NCBI GenBank assembly: GCA_003695915.1
Contig: RFGF01000099.1
Location: 1 to 64,000, forward strand
Direction of reading: 5' to 3'
Length of the DNA stretch: 64,000 nucleotides
From: Nitrospirota bacterium
Lineage (GTDB): Bacteria > Nitrospirota > Nitrospiria > Nitrospirales > UBA8639
The translations under genes and the position numbers were made by a program. Shown here piece after piece: positions 52,790 to 62,181 of the stretch. The notes beneath the pieces were generated by a model. It did no database searches. It was not told where the DNA came from and saw nothing but the letters and a program-made list of their open reading frames with translations. Position 1 is the stretch's first letter, and each line of letters starts with the position of its first letter.

Positions 52790-54385
52790 ATGAGCGAGTA
52801 CGCGCTTCTTATCATTTTGTTCGCTCCGTTTTTAGGAGCCGTAGCGCTAATCTTTGTGCCTCGACGCGAGGCCTTGCTCACCCGGCTCGTGGCTGCGACA
52901 TCATCTGGCATTTGCCTGCTGGCTTCCTTGTATATTTTCTTTGCCTATGACATCGAGCGGGGCGGGTTCCAATTTGTCCAACGCTTTCCCTGGTCGGAGG
53001 AATTGGGGATCGCCTTTTATCTAGGGGTTGATGGTATCGGGGGACCTTTGGTCCTGGCTTCTGCCATCTTGTTGTTCGCCGGGGTGTTCGTCTCCTGGCA
53101 TATCCAGGACCGGACCAAAGAATTTTATATCTTCCTGCTCATTTTGGCGGCGGCGACCATCGGCGTCTTCATGTCGCTCGATCTCTTCTTTTTATATTTC
53201 TTTTACGAGATGTCAGTCTTGCCGATGTACCTCTTGCTGGGCATCTGGGGAAGTCACACGAAAGGCTATCTCTCGATGACGGATCCGGAGGGGCGGCGGT
53301 TGCGGGATTCGGTCGGCTTCATTTTTAACTTCGGCTCCAACAGCAAAGAGTACGCGGCCATGAAGCTCACGTTGTTTCTCTCCGCGGGCGCCGTCGTGGC
53401 ACTCATGGGCATCTTACTGATTTACCATTTTTCTGGGCTTCATACCTTCGATATCTTGGTCCTCCGCGAGCAAGCTCATTTTTCCGGCACGCTCGCCACG
53501 ATCATTTGGCTCTTGATCTTTTTCGGCTTCGCCTCCATTGCGCCGATTTGGCCGTTGCACTCCTGGTCGCCTGTGGGCCATGCAGCCGCACCAGCAGCGA
53601 CCAGTATGCTGCATGCCGGCGTGCTCATGAAGTTAGGCCATTTCTCTATCATCCGTGTGGGCTACGAAATTCTACCGGAGACGACGAGGGATCTGATTCC
53701 CATCGCAGCGATTTTGTGCGTATTCAGCATCATTTATGGTGGGCTGGTCTCGTATTTCGCCAAGGATACGAAGTATGTCATCGGCTACTCGAGTTCCAGC
53801 CACATGGGCTATATTTTCCTAGGAATGGCGGCACTCGATTACATCAGCCTGACCGGGGCGGTTATCTACATGTTCGCGCATGCGCTTGCCACGGGCATGC
53901 TCTTCGCTATGGCAGGCTGGGTCTACGATCAAACCCACACTCGTGACATTCCCTCCTTAGGGGGACTTGTGGAACGCATGCCGTTTTTGGCCGGCGCGTT
54001 TATCGTCGCCTGCATGGCCTCCATCGGAATGCCAGGCACGGTGAACTTTATCGCTGAAGTCATGATCATCGTCGGAAGCTGGCAGAAATACCCATTTCAA
54101 GTCATTGTGGCCGTGCTGGGAATCGTGTTGACGATGGCGTATTTGTTCCGCATGATGCGTGGCCTGTTTTATGGACGATTGGTTCCGGAGTATGCACACG
54201 TCCAGGATACGCACGCCTTCGTCGATCGGATGCCGTTGTTGTTGATGATCTTTTGCAGCATCAGTTTAGGAATTTTTCCAGGCCATTTTTACGAAGTGGT
54301 CCGCTCGACCGTCGTACCGATGCTCGACCGCATTAACCAAGTCGCGCCGTTGTTGACCCAGACGAGTACCAGCTTCCTACCATGA
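52790..54385 (+). CDS. nuoM2: NADH-quinone oxidoreductase subunit M, second copy (divergent)
   Basis: 531 residues from the ATG at 52790, five bases after nuoM1 (an in-frame TTG overlaps that stop). Glu140 ('FFYEMSVLPMYLLLGIWG') and Lys281 ('GVLMKLGHFSIIR') are kept, and 'GTVNFIAEVMII' keeps the late Glu. The TM7 lysine is missing: 'GFASIAPIWPLHSW' has Ile250 where NuoM1 has Lys231. There is also an insertion of about 25 residues at 155-185, between helices 4 and 5. Tandem NuoM copies define the '2M' type of complex I. Confidence 0.94.
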   Translation: MSEYALLIILFAPFLGAVALIFVPRREALLTRLVAATSSGICLLASLYIFFAYDIERGGFQFVQRFPWSEELGIAFYLGVDGIGGPLVLASAILLFAGVFVSWHIQDRTKEFYIFLLILAAATIGVFMSLDLFFLYFFYEMSVLPMYLLLGIWGSHTKGYLSMTDPEGRRLRDSVGFIFNFGSNSKEYAAMKLTLFLSAGAVVALMGILLIYHFSGLHTFDILVLREQAHFSGTLATIIWLLIFFGFASIAPIWPLHSWSPVGHAAAPAATSMLHAGVLMKLGHFSIIRVGYEILPETTRDLIPIAAILCVFSIIYGGLVSYFAKDTKYVIGYSSSSHMGYIFLGMAALDYISLTGAVIYMFAHALATGMLFAMAGWVYDQTHTRDIPSLGGLVERMPFLAGAFIVACMASIGMPGTVNFIAEVMIIVGSWQKYPFQVIVAVLGIVLTMAYLFRMMRGLFYGRLVPEYAHVQDTHAFVDRMPLLLMIFCSISLGIFPGHFYEVVRSTVVPMLDRINQVAPLLTQTSTSFLP

Positions 54386-55869
54386 CGTTCGATCTCGCGC
54401 TGACCGGTTCAGACCTCCTTTTGCTCCTTCCGGAAATTCTCCTGACGCTGTGGCTGTGTCTGATGGTATGCCTCGATTTTTCCATGCGAAAGATCACGCA
54501 TCAGAATCTGGCTTACCTCGGCATCGGCGGGGTGCTCGCCACCCTGGTCGTCCTGATCTGGTTCGATCTAACCGGTATCACCGGCACCCTCTTCAAAAAC
54601 ATGTTCGTGCTCGACCGGTTGGCAATCTTCTTTAAGATTTTTATCCTGCTGGCCACGGCACTCGTGATGTGTAGTTCCATCGATTCCGTTCGAACATTTC
54701 GCTTTTTCAAAGGCGAATACTACTTTTTAGTGCTCATGTCGACCTTGGGCATGATGTTCATGGCTTCGGCCGGCGATTTGCTGTCGGTCTTTGTAACGGT
54801 GGAGTTTTCCACATTCGGCTTTTATGTCCTCGTGGCCTATTTGCGGGACGATCTGCGATCCAGCGAAGCCGGGTTGAAATTTTTCATCCTCGGTGTGTTC
54901 GCGGCCGGCTTACTGGCGTACGGAATCAGCTTGGTGTACGGCGAGACGGGGACGTTGATTTTTTCCGACATAGCGGGGACTTCGGGTAGCTACGGGATGA
55001 CCATCGGCTTTTTGCTGATTTTCGCCGCGCTAGGATTCAAAATCGGAGCCGTTCCTTTTCATTCGTGGATCCCCGACACCTATCAAGGAGCGCCTACACC
55101 TGTCACCGCTTTTCTCTCGATCGCCCCAAAAGGTGCGGCCATCGCTATCTTGATCCGTATGTTTTACGTGGCGCTGGCGTCGTTCAAGCCTATGTGGGTG
55201 CTGTTATTTATTGCCGGCTCCATTCTTTCGATGACCTACGGGAACATCGTGGCGATCGCGCAAAAAAACATCAAACGGCTGTTGGCATATTCCGGAATCG
55301 CGCAAATCGGCAATGTCTTGATCGGCCTGGCGGCGGGCACCAAACAAGGTAGCGATGCTATCTTGTTTTATCTCCTGACCTACCTTTTCGCAAATCTCGG
55401 GGCTTTTGCCGTGGTCATCGGCGTCAGCCATATCATCAAAAGCGACGAGATCGAGGACTACAGCGGGCTCAATCGGCGCTCGCCGTTCTTGGCTGCGTCT
55501 ATGCTGTTGTTTCTGCTCTCGTTGGCCGGAGTGCCGCCACTAGCCGGGTTTATCGGCAAGCTCTATTTGTTTGTGGCCGCGATCGATCAAGAGCTGTACA
55601 CGCTTCTGATTTTTGGTCTGATCAATATCATCATTTCCATGTACTATTATTTGATCGTAGTCAAGAAGATGTACATCAACGAACCGCTCGACCCCAGTCC
55701 CCTGACGGTATCGATCCCCCTGAAAACCGTCGTGTACGTCGGCATCGCGGGAACTCTTCTCTTGGGCATCTATCCCAAGCCTTTCATCGATTGGGCTGTC
55801 TCGGCCACGCTGATGTTCTCGAACATCGCGGGTCCGACAGCGGCTGCCGGGTCGATATTCGGGGGCTGA
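54382..55869 (+). CDS. nuoN: NADH-quinone oxidoreductase subunit N
   Basis: 495 residues, start overlapping the nuoM2 stop (ATGA). Glu in 'TVEFSTFGFYVLVAYLRDD', Lys in 'LGFKIGAVPFHSWIPDTYQG' and a second Lys in 'AFLSIAPKGAAIAILIR' are the pump residues. Last gene of the cluster. A short GC stem (GGGGC-TGA-GCCCC) lies at the stop codon, with TTTT about ten bases later, a weak terminator candidate. Confidence 0.96.
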   Translation: MTFDLALTGSDLLLLLPEILLTLWLCLMVCLDFSMRKITHQNLAYLGIGGVLATLVVLIWFDLTGITGTLFKNMFVLDRLAIFFKIFILLATALVMCSSIDSVRTFRFFKGEYYFLVLMSTLGMMFMASAGDLLSVFVTVEFSTFGFYVLVAYLRDDLRSSEAGLKFFILGVFAAGLLAYGISLVYGETGTLIFSDIAGTSGSYGMTIGFLLIFAALGFKIGAVPFHSWIPDTYQGAPTPVTAFLSIAPKGAAIAILIRMFYVALASFKPMWVLLFIAGSILSMTYGNIVAIAQKNIKRLLAYSGIAQIGNVLIGLAAGTKQGSDAILFYLLTYLFANLGAFAVVIGVSHIIKSDEIEDYSGLNRRSPFLAASMLLFLLSLAGVPPLAGFIGKLYLFVAAIDQELYTLLIFGLINIIISMYYYLIVVKKMYINEPLDPSPLTVSIPLKTVVYVGIAGTLLLGIYPKPFIDWAVSATLMFSNIAGPTAAAGSIFGG

Positions 55870-56054
55870 GCCCCGGCGAGACTTTTCCTCAACACTGCTC
55901 TTCATCGAGCCCCGCGCGTCATCAATGGCGAAATGCCATGCGATCATGGGTCGACCCCAAGGCCAACCCTTCGCCGAGCGGACCTTCATGATTCCTGCGC
56001 TTCTCCAATGTTCGGGCCGAGACCTAAGCGTCCATTTCTGATACGCTAGATGGC

Positions 56055-57338
56055 ATGACGAAACATTCGCTGATCGCTCCATGGATCAAGGCGTTCCTTC
56101 ACGTCCTCTTCAGCTCGAAGATGCTCATCCTGCTGATGACGGGCTTTTCATCCGGCCTGCCGCTCCTCCTGACCGGATCGACACTCAAATATTGGATGCG
56201 CGAGGAAGGCCTGGATCTGTCCACGATTGGATTTTTCGGGTTGGTGGGGCTGCCCTATACCTTGAAATTCCTATGGGCGCCGATCATGGATCGGGTTATC
56301 CCTCCTTTTCTTGGGCGGCGTCGGGGGTGGATGATTCAGACGCAAGTAGCGCTTCTGTTAGCGATCGTCGCTGTCGCATTCACACACCCGGCGCAGCACC
56401 TTGTCAGCGTGGCCGTCTTGTGCTTACTGATCACGTTTTTTAGCGCCAGCCAAGACATTGTGCTGGATGCCTATCGTCGAGAAGCGCTCCGCGAAGAGGA
56501 ATTGGGGATCGGCTCCTCGGTATTTATTTATGGTTATCGCCTAGGGATGCTCACGGCAGGAGCCTTTGCGTTGTTTTTGGCCGATCAGGCCTCGATCTCC
56601 TGGAATCTGGTATATGTCATCATGGGGGCTTTGATGGTCATCGGCCTGGCAGCGACCTGGATGGCACCGGAACCTCAATTGGAAGTCCCTCCGCCACGAA
56701 CGTTGAAGGAAGCCGTCGTCGGGCCCTTTGTCGAGTTTTTCGAACGGCCCGGCGCATTCCTCATTTTGGCCTTTATTCTTTTCTATAAAATTGGCGACAG
56801 CATGGCCTCGGAAATGCTGTCTCCGTTCATGGTCGATTTGGGAGTCTCCAAAACAGAGTATGCGGTGATCGTCAAAATGTTCGGGATGGCCGCACTCATC
56901 GGCGGCGGCCTGATCGGCGGGGCGGCAATCTACCGGCTGGGCATCCTCAAATCATTGTGGGTTTTCGGCCTCCTGCAGATGATTTCGACGGCAGGATTCG
57001 TGCTATTGGCGATCCTCGGCAATGACATGCTCGTTCTGACGAGCGTCATTGCGTTCGAGACTTTTGCCAGCGGGTTGGGCCAGACTGCCTATGTCGCCTT
57101 TATGGCCAGCCTGACCAACAAGCGCTTTACCGCCACACAATATGCGCTGCTCACCAGCCTGATGGGTGTCCCACGGGTCATGGCTGGATCCGTCACGGGT
57201 ATCCTCGCCGAATGGCTGGGATGGAGCGCGTTTTACGCCTTCTGTACCTTGATGGCTTTGCCAGGCCTGCTCTTGCTTTTACGGCTCTCTACGAATGAGC
57301 AAGAGACCGTCCCTGCGTTGGCCACCCTGCGATCTTGA
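56055..57338 (+). CDS. ampG: AmpG-like MFS permease (muropeptide transporter family)
   Basis: 427 residues, about 12 transmembrane helices. 'LLLTGSTLKYWMREEGLDLS' and 'FFGLVGLPYTLKFLWAPIMD' at the start, then 'RRRGWMIQTQ' and 'SASQDIVLDAYRREAL', are typical of AmpG, which brings anhydromuropeptides into the cell for peptidoglycan recycling. nagZ lies about 5 kb further on. The start has no strong ribosome site. Confidence 0.88.
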   Translation: MTKHSLIAPWIKAFLHVLFSSKMLILLMTGFSSGLPLLLTGSTLKYWMREEGLDLSTIGFFGLVGLPYTLKFLWAPIMDRVIPPFLGRRRGWMIQTQVALLLAIVAVAFTHPAQHLVSVAVLCLLITFFSASQDIVLDAYRREALREEELGIGSSVFIYGYRLGMLTAGAFALFLADQASISWNLVYVIMGALMVIGLAATWMAPEPQLEVPPPRTLKEAVVGPFVEFFERPGAFLILAFILFYKIGDSMASEMLSPFMVDLGVSKTEYAVIVKMFGMAALIGGGLIGGAAIYRLGILKSLWVFGLLQMISTAGFVLLAILGNDMLVLTSVIAFETFASGLGQTAYVAFMASLTNKRFTATQYALLTSLMGVPRVMAGSVTGILAEWLGWSAFYAFCTLMALPGLLLLLRLSTNEQETVPALATLRS

Positions 57339-57427
57339 CAAGACGATAGATGGGCTGTGTGGTCATGCGAGGATAGCGAAAGTTGAAGGCTTCCTCGCCA
57401 TCGGAGCGAGCGTTACTGAACAATCGA

Positions 57428-58228
57428 TCATTCCTGTTCTGCCGATCCATTGCGTTTCGGAAACCAAGGGAGAAATCGGCTCGTGGTTCGCTGGTATTGT
57501 CGATACAGTTCGCCCCGGCTGGCGAGCGCCTGGGCTTCATTGAATGGAACTCCGCTCACCTTGAGAAGGGCCCACGTCATCAGCACAGGACCGATCAAGG
57601 TCATCCACCAGTGGGGTGCTCCGATGCCTACGAGCACATAGGCCCACCACTGCAGGCTTTCGAAGAAATAATTGGGATGCCGGGAATACCGCCAAAGACC
57701 ATGCTGGCAGACTCGGCCCCGGTTCGCCGGATCGGCGCGAAAGCGTTGGAGCTGGATATCGGCGAGAGTTTCGCCGATGACGGCAAACGCCCAGAGCAGG
57801 AACCCCAGGAGATCCCATACGTTCGGCGCCGGACTAGGGTTCGCCATAGCCACAAGCAGAGGGAGCGAAAAGACCGCTACGGCCAAGGCCTGACTTTGAA
57901 AATACCAGAACAGGTTGCGCTGCGCCCGCTCGCCCCATGCACGCCGCAATATACGATAGCGTGCATCCTCGGGTTGTTTATAGATTCGATTCACGAACAG
58001 ATGGACCGCCAGGCGAAGCCCATAGACAAGCCCCATAGCCGAGACCAAAGCCCGCCGCATCGGATCCCCAGGGGCAAGAACCCCATAGGCGACGGCGGTT
58101 CCGGCAAAACCCAGACAAAAACCGAGATCGGCGATGGAAGCGTTCGACACCTCACGCTGAATCGCCCAGAGTCCCGCCATGATCGGGATCAGGCACATCC
58201 AACTCCAGAGTACGAACTCGAAAGACAT
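57428..58228 (-). CDS. DUF1295 family membrane protein
   Basis: 266 residues with five or six transmembrane helices. C-terminal motifs 'CQHGLWRYSRHPNYFFE' and 'RTTSRFLPWFPK' mark the DUF1295 family, related in fold to steroid 5-alpha-reductases and isoprenylcysteine methyltransferases. The His and Asn of 'SRHPNYF' probably bind the cofactor. Function unknown, a membrane-lipid reductase is a guess from the fold. It is convergent with ampG, 89 bases apart. Confidence 0.87.
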   Translation of the reverse strand: MSFEFVLWSWMCLIPIMAGLWAIQREVSNASIADLGFCLGFAGTAVAYGVLAPGDPMRRALVSAMGLVYGLRLAVHLFVNRIYKQPEDARYRILRRAWGERAQRNLFWYFQSQALAVAVFSLPLLVAMANPSPAPNVWDLLGFLLWAFAVIGETLADIQLQRFRADPANRGRVCQHGLWRYSRHPNYFFESLQWWAYVLVGIGAPHWWMTLIGPVLMTWALLKVSGVPFNEAQALASRGELYRQYQRTTSRFLPWFPKRNGSAEQE

Positions 58229-58949
58229 CTCGCTTATACCGACTTGCGAGTTCCGGTGGGAGCACCGATGATCACGTCAAGAGCAACGATTCGGATTTCG
58301 CAGCCCGGATGATGAAATACGGCGACCCCTCACGAGCCATCGGGCCGAACTATGCAGAGGCTTCCATCGCATGAGCACACGACTCGATCACCGACCATTC
58401 GTTTCCATCCCAGTTCGGCATGAATCGTCCCTTTTCGGAGAGATCGCAAGGGTATGGCCGCAACCCGAGCAGAGCATGCCTGAAGGATCACTCTGCACCA
58501 CACGGATGAAACAGGCACAACAGACACAATAGAGATAGCCTGGCCCATAAAACCGATAGAGATAGGTCGGCGACCATGTCACCCAGTCGACTGCTTCGAT
58601 GCAGTAGGCCGTTCAACGCATAGGAGACTCCAAGGGTTGAACGTTTGTGTTTGCTTCTTTGGCAATTCAATTCCCATGCCGCTCACAAAAGCAAGCCTCG
58701 CAAAGCGCGGAAGAACACCGATTCGGGCCGATTCACGGACATGTGCATCAGTTTCTTGTCTAGTCGGAAGACCGCCAATGCCAACTTTGTTGTCATACTG
58801 GATATGATGGATACAAATGTTTGCATATTACCTGCGTATTATGATCGAGCACTGCATGCACAAGGTCGTGCGAGCAAGACAGCAAAACGATCACTATGAC
58901 TGACTATTACACAGCTGTGTCGCGGGAAACGGATATGAGACAGGAAGGG
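58229..58949. other. 721-base region without a firm gene
   Basis: Between the DUF1295 gene and tRNA-Leu. Several short frames overlap; the only one with a motif is the minus-strand zinc-ribbon-like frame at 58388-58582. Nothing else is supported. Confidence 0.55.
58388..58582 (-). CDS. possible zinc-ribbon fragment (64 aa)
   Basis: A minus-strand frame with a weak GTG start. It contains 'YCVCCACF' and 'MLCSGCGHTLAIS', a CxxC...CxxC pair typical of zinc ribbons. The peptide lacks a good start and reads poorly after the second CxxC, so it could be a decayed gene. Confidence 0.35.
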   Translation of the reverse strand: MTWSPTYLYRFYGPGYLYCVCCACFIRVVQSDPSGMLCSGCGHTLAISPKRDDSCRTGMETNGR

Positions 58950-59034
58950 TGGTGCCGAAGGCGGGAGTCGAACCCGCACGGGTTTCCCCACACGCCCCTC
59001 AAACGTGCGTGTCTACCAATTCCACCACTTCGGC
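58950..59034 (-). tRNA. tRNA-Leu (anticodon GAG)
   Basis: Read on the minus strand, the 5' GCCGAAG pairs with the 3' CTTCGGC acceptor strand, followed by A and an encoded CCA. The anticodon loop TTGAGGG gives GAG, with a CACGT/GCGTG stem. The long variable arm (TGTGGGGAAACCCGTG region) and the D-loop TTGGTAGAC fit a class II leucine tRNA. The T-arm GCGGGTTCGACTCCCGC is normal. Confidence 0.96.
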
Positions 59035-59043
59035 ACGAGGAGC

Positions 59044-59072
59044 ATTATGAAACGCTCGCGGAATCTTGTCAA
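59044..59072 (-). promoter_or_regulatory. sigma-70 promoter of tRNA-Leu
   Basis: On the minus strand TTGACA (59072-59067) and CATAAT (59049-59044) are separated by exactly 17 bases, a perfect -35 and five of six -10 bases. The -10 ends nine bases before the tRNA, so transcription begins just upstream. It is the clearest promoter in the window. Confidence 0.85.
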
Positions 59073-59152
59073 TGAATTCATCGACTCTGTAGAATCCGCG
59101 TATCCCATTGTGATCGACGAGCGATCAGAGCATCGTCACCTCTACAAAACGC

Positions 59153-59860
59153 ATGACTTCCGTTGTCACCATCGAGACCGCCAAGCGGCAGAATCCATCA
59201 TGGACTGAACCGTGGGTCGGTGCGTTCTTCGACGTCGACAATACATTGGTTCCTGGCTTTTCCATGGAAATTTGGTTCGTCAGACATTTAGTTCGCCTCG
59301 GGGTCATTGGCGTTCGCGAACTCAGTCGCAGCTTCTGGTTCCTGCTCCAACGGATTCCGCCGCTCTCGCTTGCCCCCCTGCGCAGCCACAAACTCTACCT
59401 TTTCGGGCAAGATCCAGACGTCATCGAATCAATCGCCCGCACGTTCGTTCTCGCACATGCGCGCCACAAGATTTCAGCCCGAGCCGAAGCACAACTCGAG
59501 CGACATCGCCGAGCCGGACATCGCATTGCACTCATTAGCGGTTCGCCGGAGTTTTTGGTGAAACCCTTAGCGGAGCTTTTAAATGTTTCGCTCGTGTATG
59601 CCGCCCGACTCGAGACCAATGATCGCGGCTATACCGGACGAGTATTCGCACCGCTTCCTTATGGGCACGGCAAACGTTTGCTCGTGGAACGGCTGGCTAA
59701 AAGGTATCGATTGGATCTCACGCGCAGCTATGCGTATGGAGACAGCCCCGGCGATCTACAGGCTTTGCAAGCTGTGGGCTATCCACACGTCGTCAACCCT
59801 ATTCGAGGCATGGCTCGTATTGCCAGAAAACGGGGCTGGCCGATCACCCAATGGGCATGA
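59153..59860 (+). CDS. HAD-IB family hydrolase
   Basis: 235 residues. Catalytic 'FFDVDNTLVPG' with Asp27 and Asp29, 'ALISGSPEFLVKPLAELL' (motif II Ser), a Lys in 'YGHGKRLLVERLA' and 'YAYGDSPGDLQAL' (motif IV Asp). This matches the HAD-IB group, which includes SerB-type phosphatases. The helical cap between motifs I and II probably sets the substrate, which is not known. Diverges from the tRNA. Confidence 0.88.
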   Translation: MTSVVTIETAKRQNPSWTEPWVGAFFDVDNTLVPGFSMEIWFVRHLVRLGVIGVRELSRSFWFLLQRIPPLSLAPLRSHKLYLFGQDPDVIESIARTFVLAHARHKISARAEAQLERHRRAGHRIALISGSPEFLVKPLAELLNVSLVYAARLETNDRGYTGRVFAPLPYGHGKRLLVERLAKRYRLDLTRSYAYGDSPGDLQALQAVGYPHVVNPIRGMARIARKRGWPITQWA

Positions 59861-59946
59861 ACACGTTTTCTTCCCTTCGATCCCGCATGTCGATCCCACA
59901 TATCGCGACTCGCACCATCCTTCGTTCGATCCTGTTGTGACATCCG

Positions 59947-60603
59947 ATGAGCCATCCCTCGACATCGGTCCGAGTCACCGAAATATTTTATAGTATCCAA
60001 GGTGAGTCCACGTTTGCTGGCTTGCCTTGTGTGTTCGTCCGGCTGACGGGGTGCCCACTGCGCTGTTCGTGGTGCGACACCGCCTATGCGTTTTATGGTG
60101 GAACGTCCTTGACGATTTCCCACATTGTGGAGCAGGTGCGACGCTACAACTGTCGGCTCGTGGAAATCACCGGCGGTGAGCCACTGCATCAACCGGCGGC
60201 GCAGACGCTCATTACCGCCTTATGCGATGCCGGCTTCCAGGTGCTCGTCGAGACCAGCGGGGCCATGGATATCGCTCCGGTGGATACGCGGGCACACATC
60301 ATTTTGGATGTGAAATGTCCTGCCAGTGGGATGACGCATCGCATGCATTGGCCGAATCTGGCTCGTGTCTCGCAAAAAGACGAGATCAAGTTTGTGATCC
60401 AAAATCGAGAGGATTATGAATGGGCTGTGGCGATACTCCACCGCTACCGTCTTGCCGATCGTTGCACGATTTTGTTCAGCCCGGTGTTCGGCAAACTCGA
60501 ACATCAGGTGCTGGCTGAATGGATCCTTCAAGATCGTCTCCCTGTGCGCTTTCAGATTCAACTCCATAAACACATTTGGGATCCGGCCTTACCGGGCGTG
60601 TAA
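59947..60603 (+). CDS. queE: 7-carboxy-7-deazaguanine synthase
   Basis: 218 residues. The radical SAM cysteines are Cys36, 40 and 43 ('CPLRCSWCDT', CxxxCxxC); 'FYSIQGESTFAGLPCVFVRL' precedes them and 'VEITGGEPL' follows. It makes the 7-deazaguanine precursor of queuosine. No other que gene lies in the window. Confidence 0.93.
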   Translation: MSHPSTSVRVTEIFYSIQGESTFAGLPCVFVRLTGCPLRCSWCDTAYAFYGGTSLTISHIVEQVRRYNCRLVEITGGEPLHQPAAQTLITALCDAGFQVLVETSGAMDIAPVDTRAHIILDVKCPASGMTHRMHWPNLARVSQKDEIKFVIQNREDYEWAVAILHRYRLADRCTILFSPVFGKLEHQVLAEWILQDRLPVRFQIQLHKHIWDPALPGV

Positions 60604-60659
60604 CGATGACGAGATCACTGACCAGCTTACTCTCATGATGAATCGACGACGAGGTCTTC

Positions 60660-62174
60660 ATGAACATTCAAGTCAAACCAGGCAAGCCTGAAGAGGTGAC
60701 CACTGACGTTCTCATTCTTGGCGGCTATCAGGATGAGACCGAGCCCATGGCATCCGTCCACTCGCTCGACCGTCGACTCGGAGGTCTATTGACCGAGCTT
60801 CGGCGCAGTCACGAGTTCGAAGGAAAGCTCAACCAAACCGCCCTCGTCCACACACGGGGTGCGATCCCGGCCAAACGCATTTTGTTGGTCGGCCTGGGGA
60901 AAAAGGACAAGCTTGGACTGGATCACGTGCGACAGGCCATGGGCACCGCGATCAAGCGGATACGCCAAATCGGAGCCCCTTCCGGAGCCGCCGTGTTGCT
61001 CGGCGTCGATCAACTCGCATCCTCCATCGTCGCCATCGCACAGGCCATGGTCGAAGGAGCCCTGCTGGGAAGCTATCGATTCACGGCATATCGGACGGAG
61101 CCATCGGACAATGACAAGACGGTCAAACGTTTGACGTTGCTGGTGGAAGACTCTGGTCATCTCGCTGACGCCAAAGAAGGCGTGCGCCGTGGCCACGTCG
61201 CCGGGGAAGCCACAGCCTATGTACGCGATCTCTGCAACCATCCGGCCAATGTGATGACGCCCACCCGCATGGTGGCCGAGGCAAAGTCCGTGGCCAAAGA
61301 ACGAGGCGTGCGGCTGACCGTATTGGATCGACGACAACAAGAAAAACTGGGAATGGGGGGATTGCTCGGGGTGGCACGCGGCAGCCACGAACCCCCGCAA
61401 TTCATCATCCTCGAATATACCGGCGCTCCAAAGAAAGAACGTCCGATTGTGCTTGTGGGCAAGACCGTGACCTTCGATTCCGGCGGCATCTCGCTCAAGC
61501 CTTCCGAAAATATGGAGCAAATGAAAGCGGACATGACAGGCGGGGCCGAGGTGCTTGCTACTGTTCGCGCGGCGGCGCGATTACAGTTGCCGCTCCATGT
61601 CATCGGCATTCTCCCTGCGACGGAAAACATGCCCGGGGGACGAGCGATGAAACCGGGAGATATTCTCACTATGCTCTCCGGGAAGACCGTCGAAGTCCAG
61701 AATACCGATGCCGAAGGGCGATTGATTCTCGCCGACGGCTTGGCATATGCCACGCGGCTCAAACCGGCCTGCATCGTGGACGTCGCCACCTTGACTGGAG
61801 CCTGCATGGTCGCACTCGGTCAGTTTGCGATTGGCATGTTGGGTAACGACGAGCCGTTGAAGTCTCAATTGAAAACAGCCGGAGAGCAATCGGGAGAACG
61901 GGTATGGGAAATGCCACTCTGGGACGAATACTTCGAACAATTGAAAAGCGATGTCGCAGACATGCGCAATATCGGAGGACGTCCCGCTGGTATGATCACG
62001 GCAGCGATGTTCTTGAGCAAATTCGTCGAAGAGTATCCCTGGGTACACTTGGATATCGCCAGCACAGACTGGAGCACGACCGAACGGCCGTATATTGGCA
62101 AGGGCCCGACCGGGATCGGAACGCGCCTCTTGATCCAGTATCTGTTGAACTGCGTCGACGAAAAGGGGCGCTAA
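60660..62174 (+). CDS. pepA: leucyl aminopeptidase (M17 family)
   Basis: 504 residues with GAGG upstream. The active-site blocks are 'VGKTVTFDSGGISLKPSENM' (metal-binding Asp and Lys) and 'NTDAEGRLILADGLAYA', the M17 signature. 'GRPAGMITAAMFLSKF' follows. The zinc or manganese enzyme removes N-terminal residues from peptides in the cytosol. nagZ follows seven bases later. Confidence 0.95.
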   Translation: MNIQVKPGKPEEVTTDVLILGGYQDETEPMASVHSLDRRLGGLLTELRRSHEFEGKLNQTALVHTRGAIPAKRILLVGLGKKDKLGLDHVRQAMGTAIKRIRQIGAPSGAAVLLGVDQLASSIVAIAQAMVEGALLGSYRFTAYRTEPSDNDKTVKRLTLLVEDSGHLADAKEGVRRGHVAGEATAYVRDLCNHPANVMTPTRMVAEAKSVAKERGVRLTVLDRRQQEKLGMGGLLGVARGSHEPPQFIILEYTGAPKKERPIVLVGKTVTFDSGGISLKPSENMEQMKADMTGGAEVLATVRAAARLQLPLHVIGILPATENMPGGRAMKPGDILTMLSGKTVEVQNTDAEGRLILADGLAYATRLKPACIVDVATLTGACMVALGQFAIGMLGNDEPLKSQLKTAGEQSGERVWEMPLWDEYFEQLKSDVADMRNIGGRPAGMITAAMFLSKFVEEYPWVHLDIASTDWSTTERPYIGKGPTGIGTRLLIQYLLNCVDEKGR

Positions 62175-62181
62175 ACTCGTC

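Noticed and set aside
60786-61520. 244-codon frame antisense to pepA
   Set aside because: Shadow of a conserved aminopeptidase; no independent signals.
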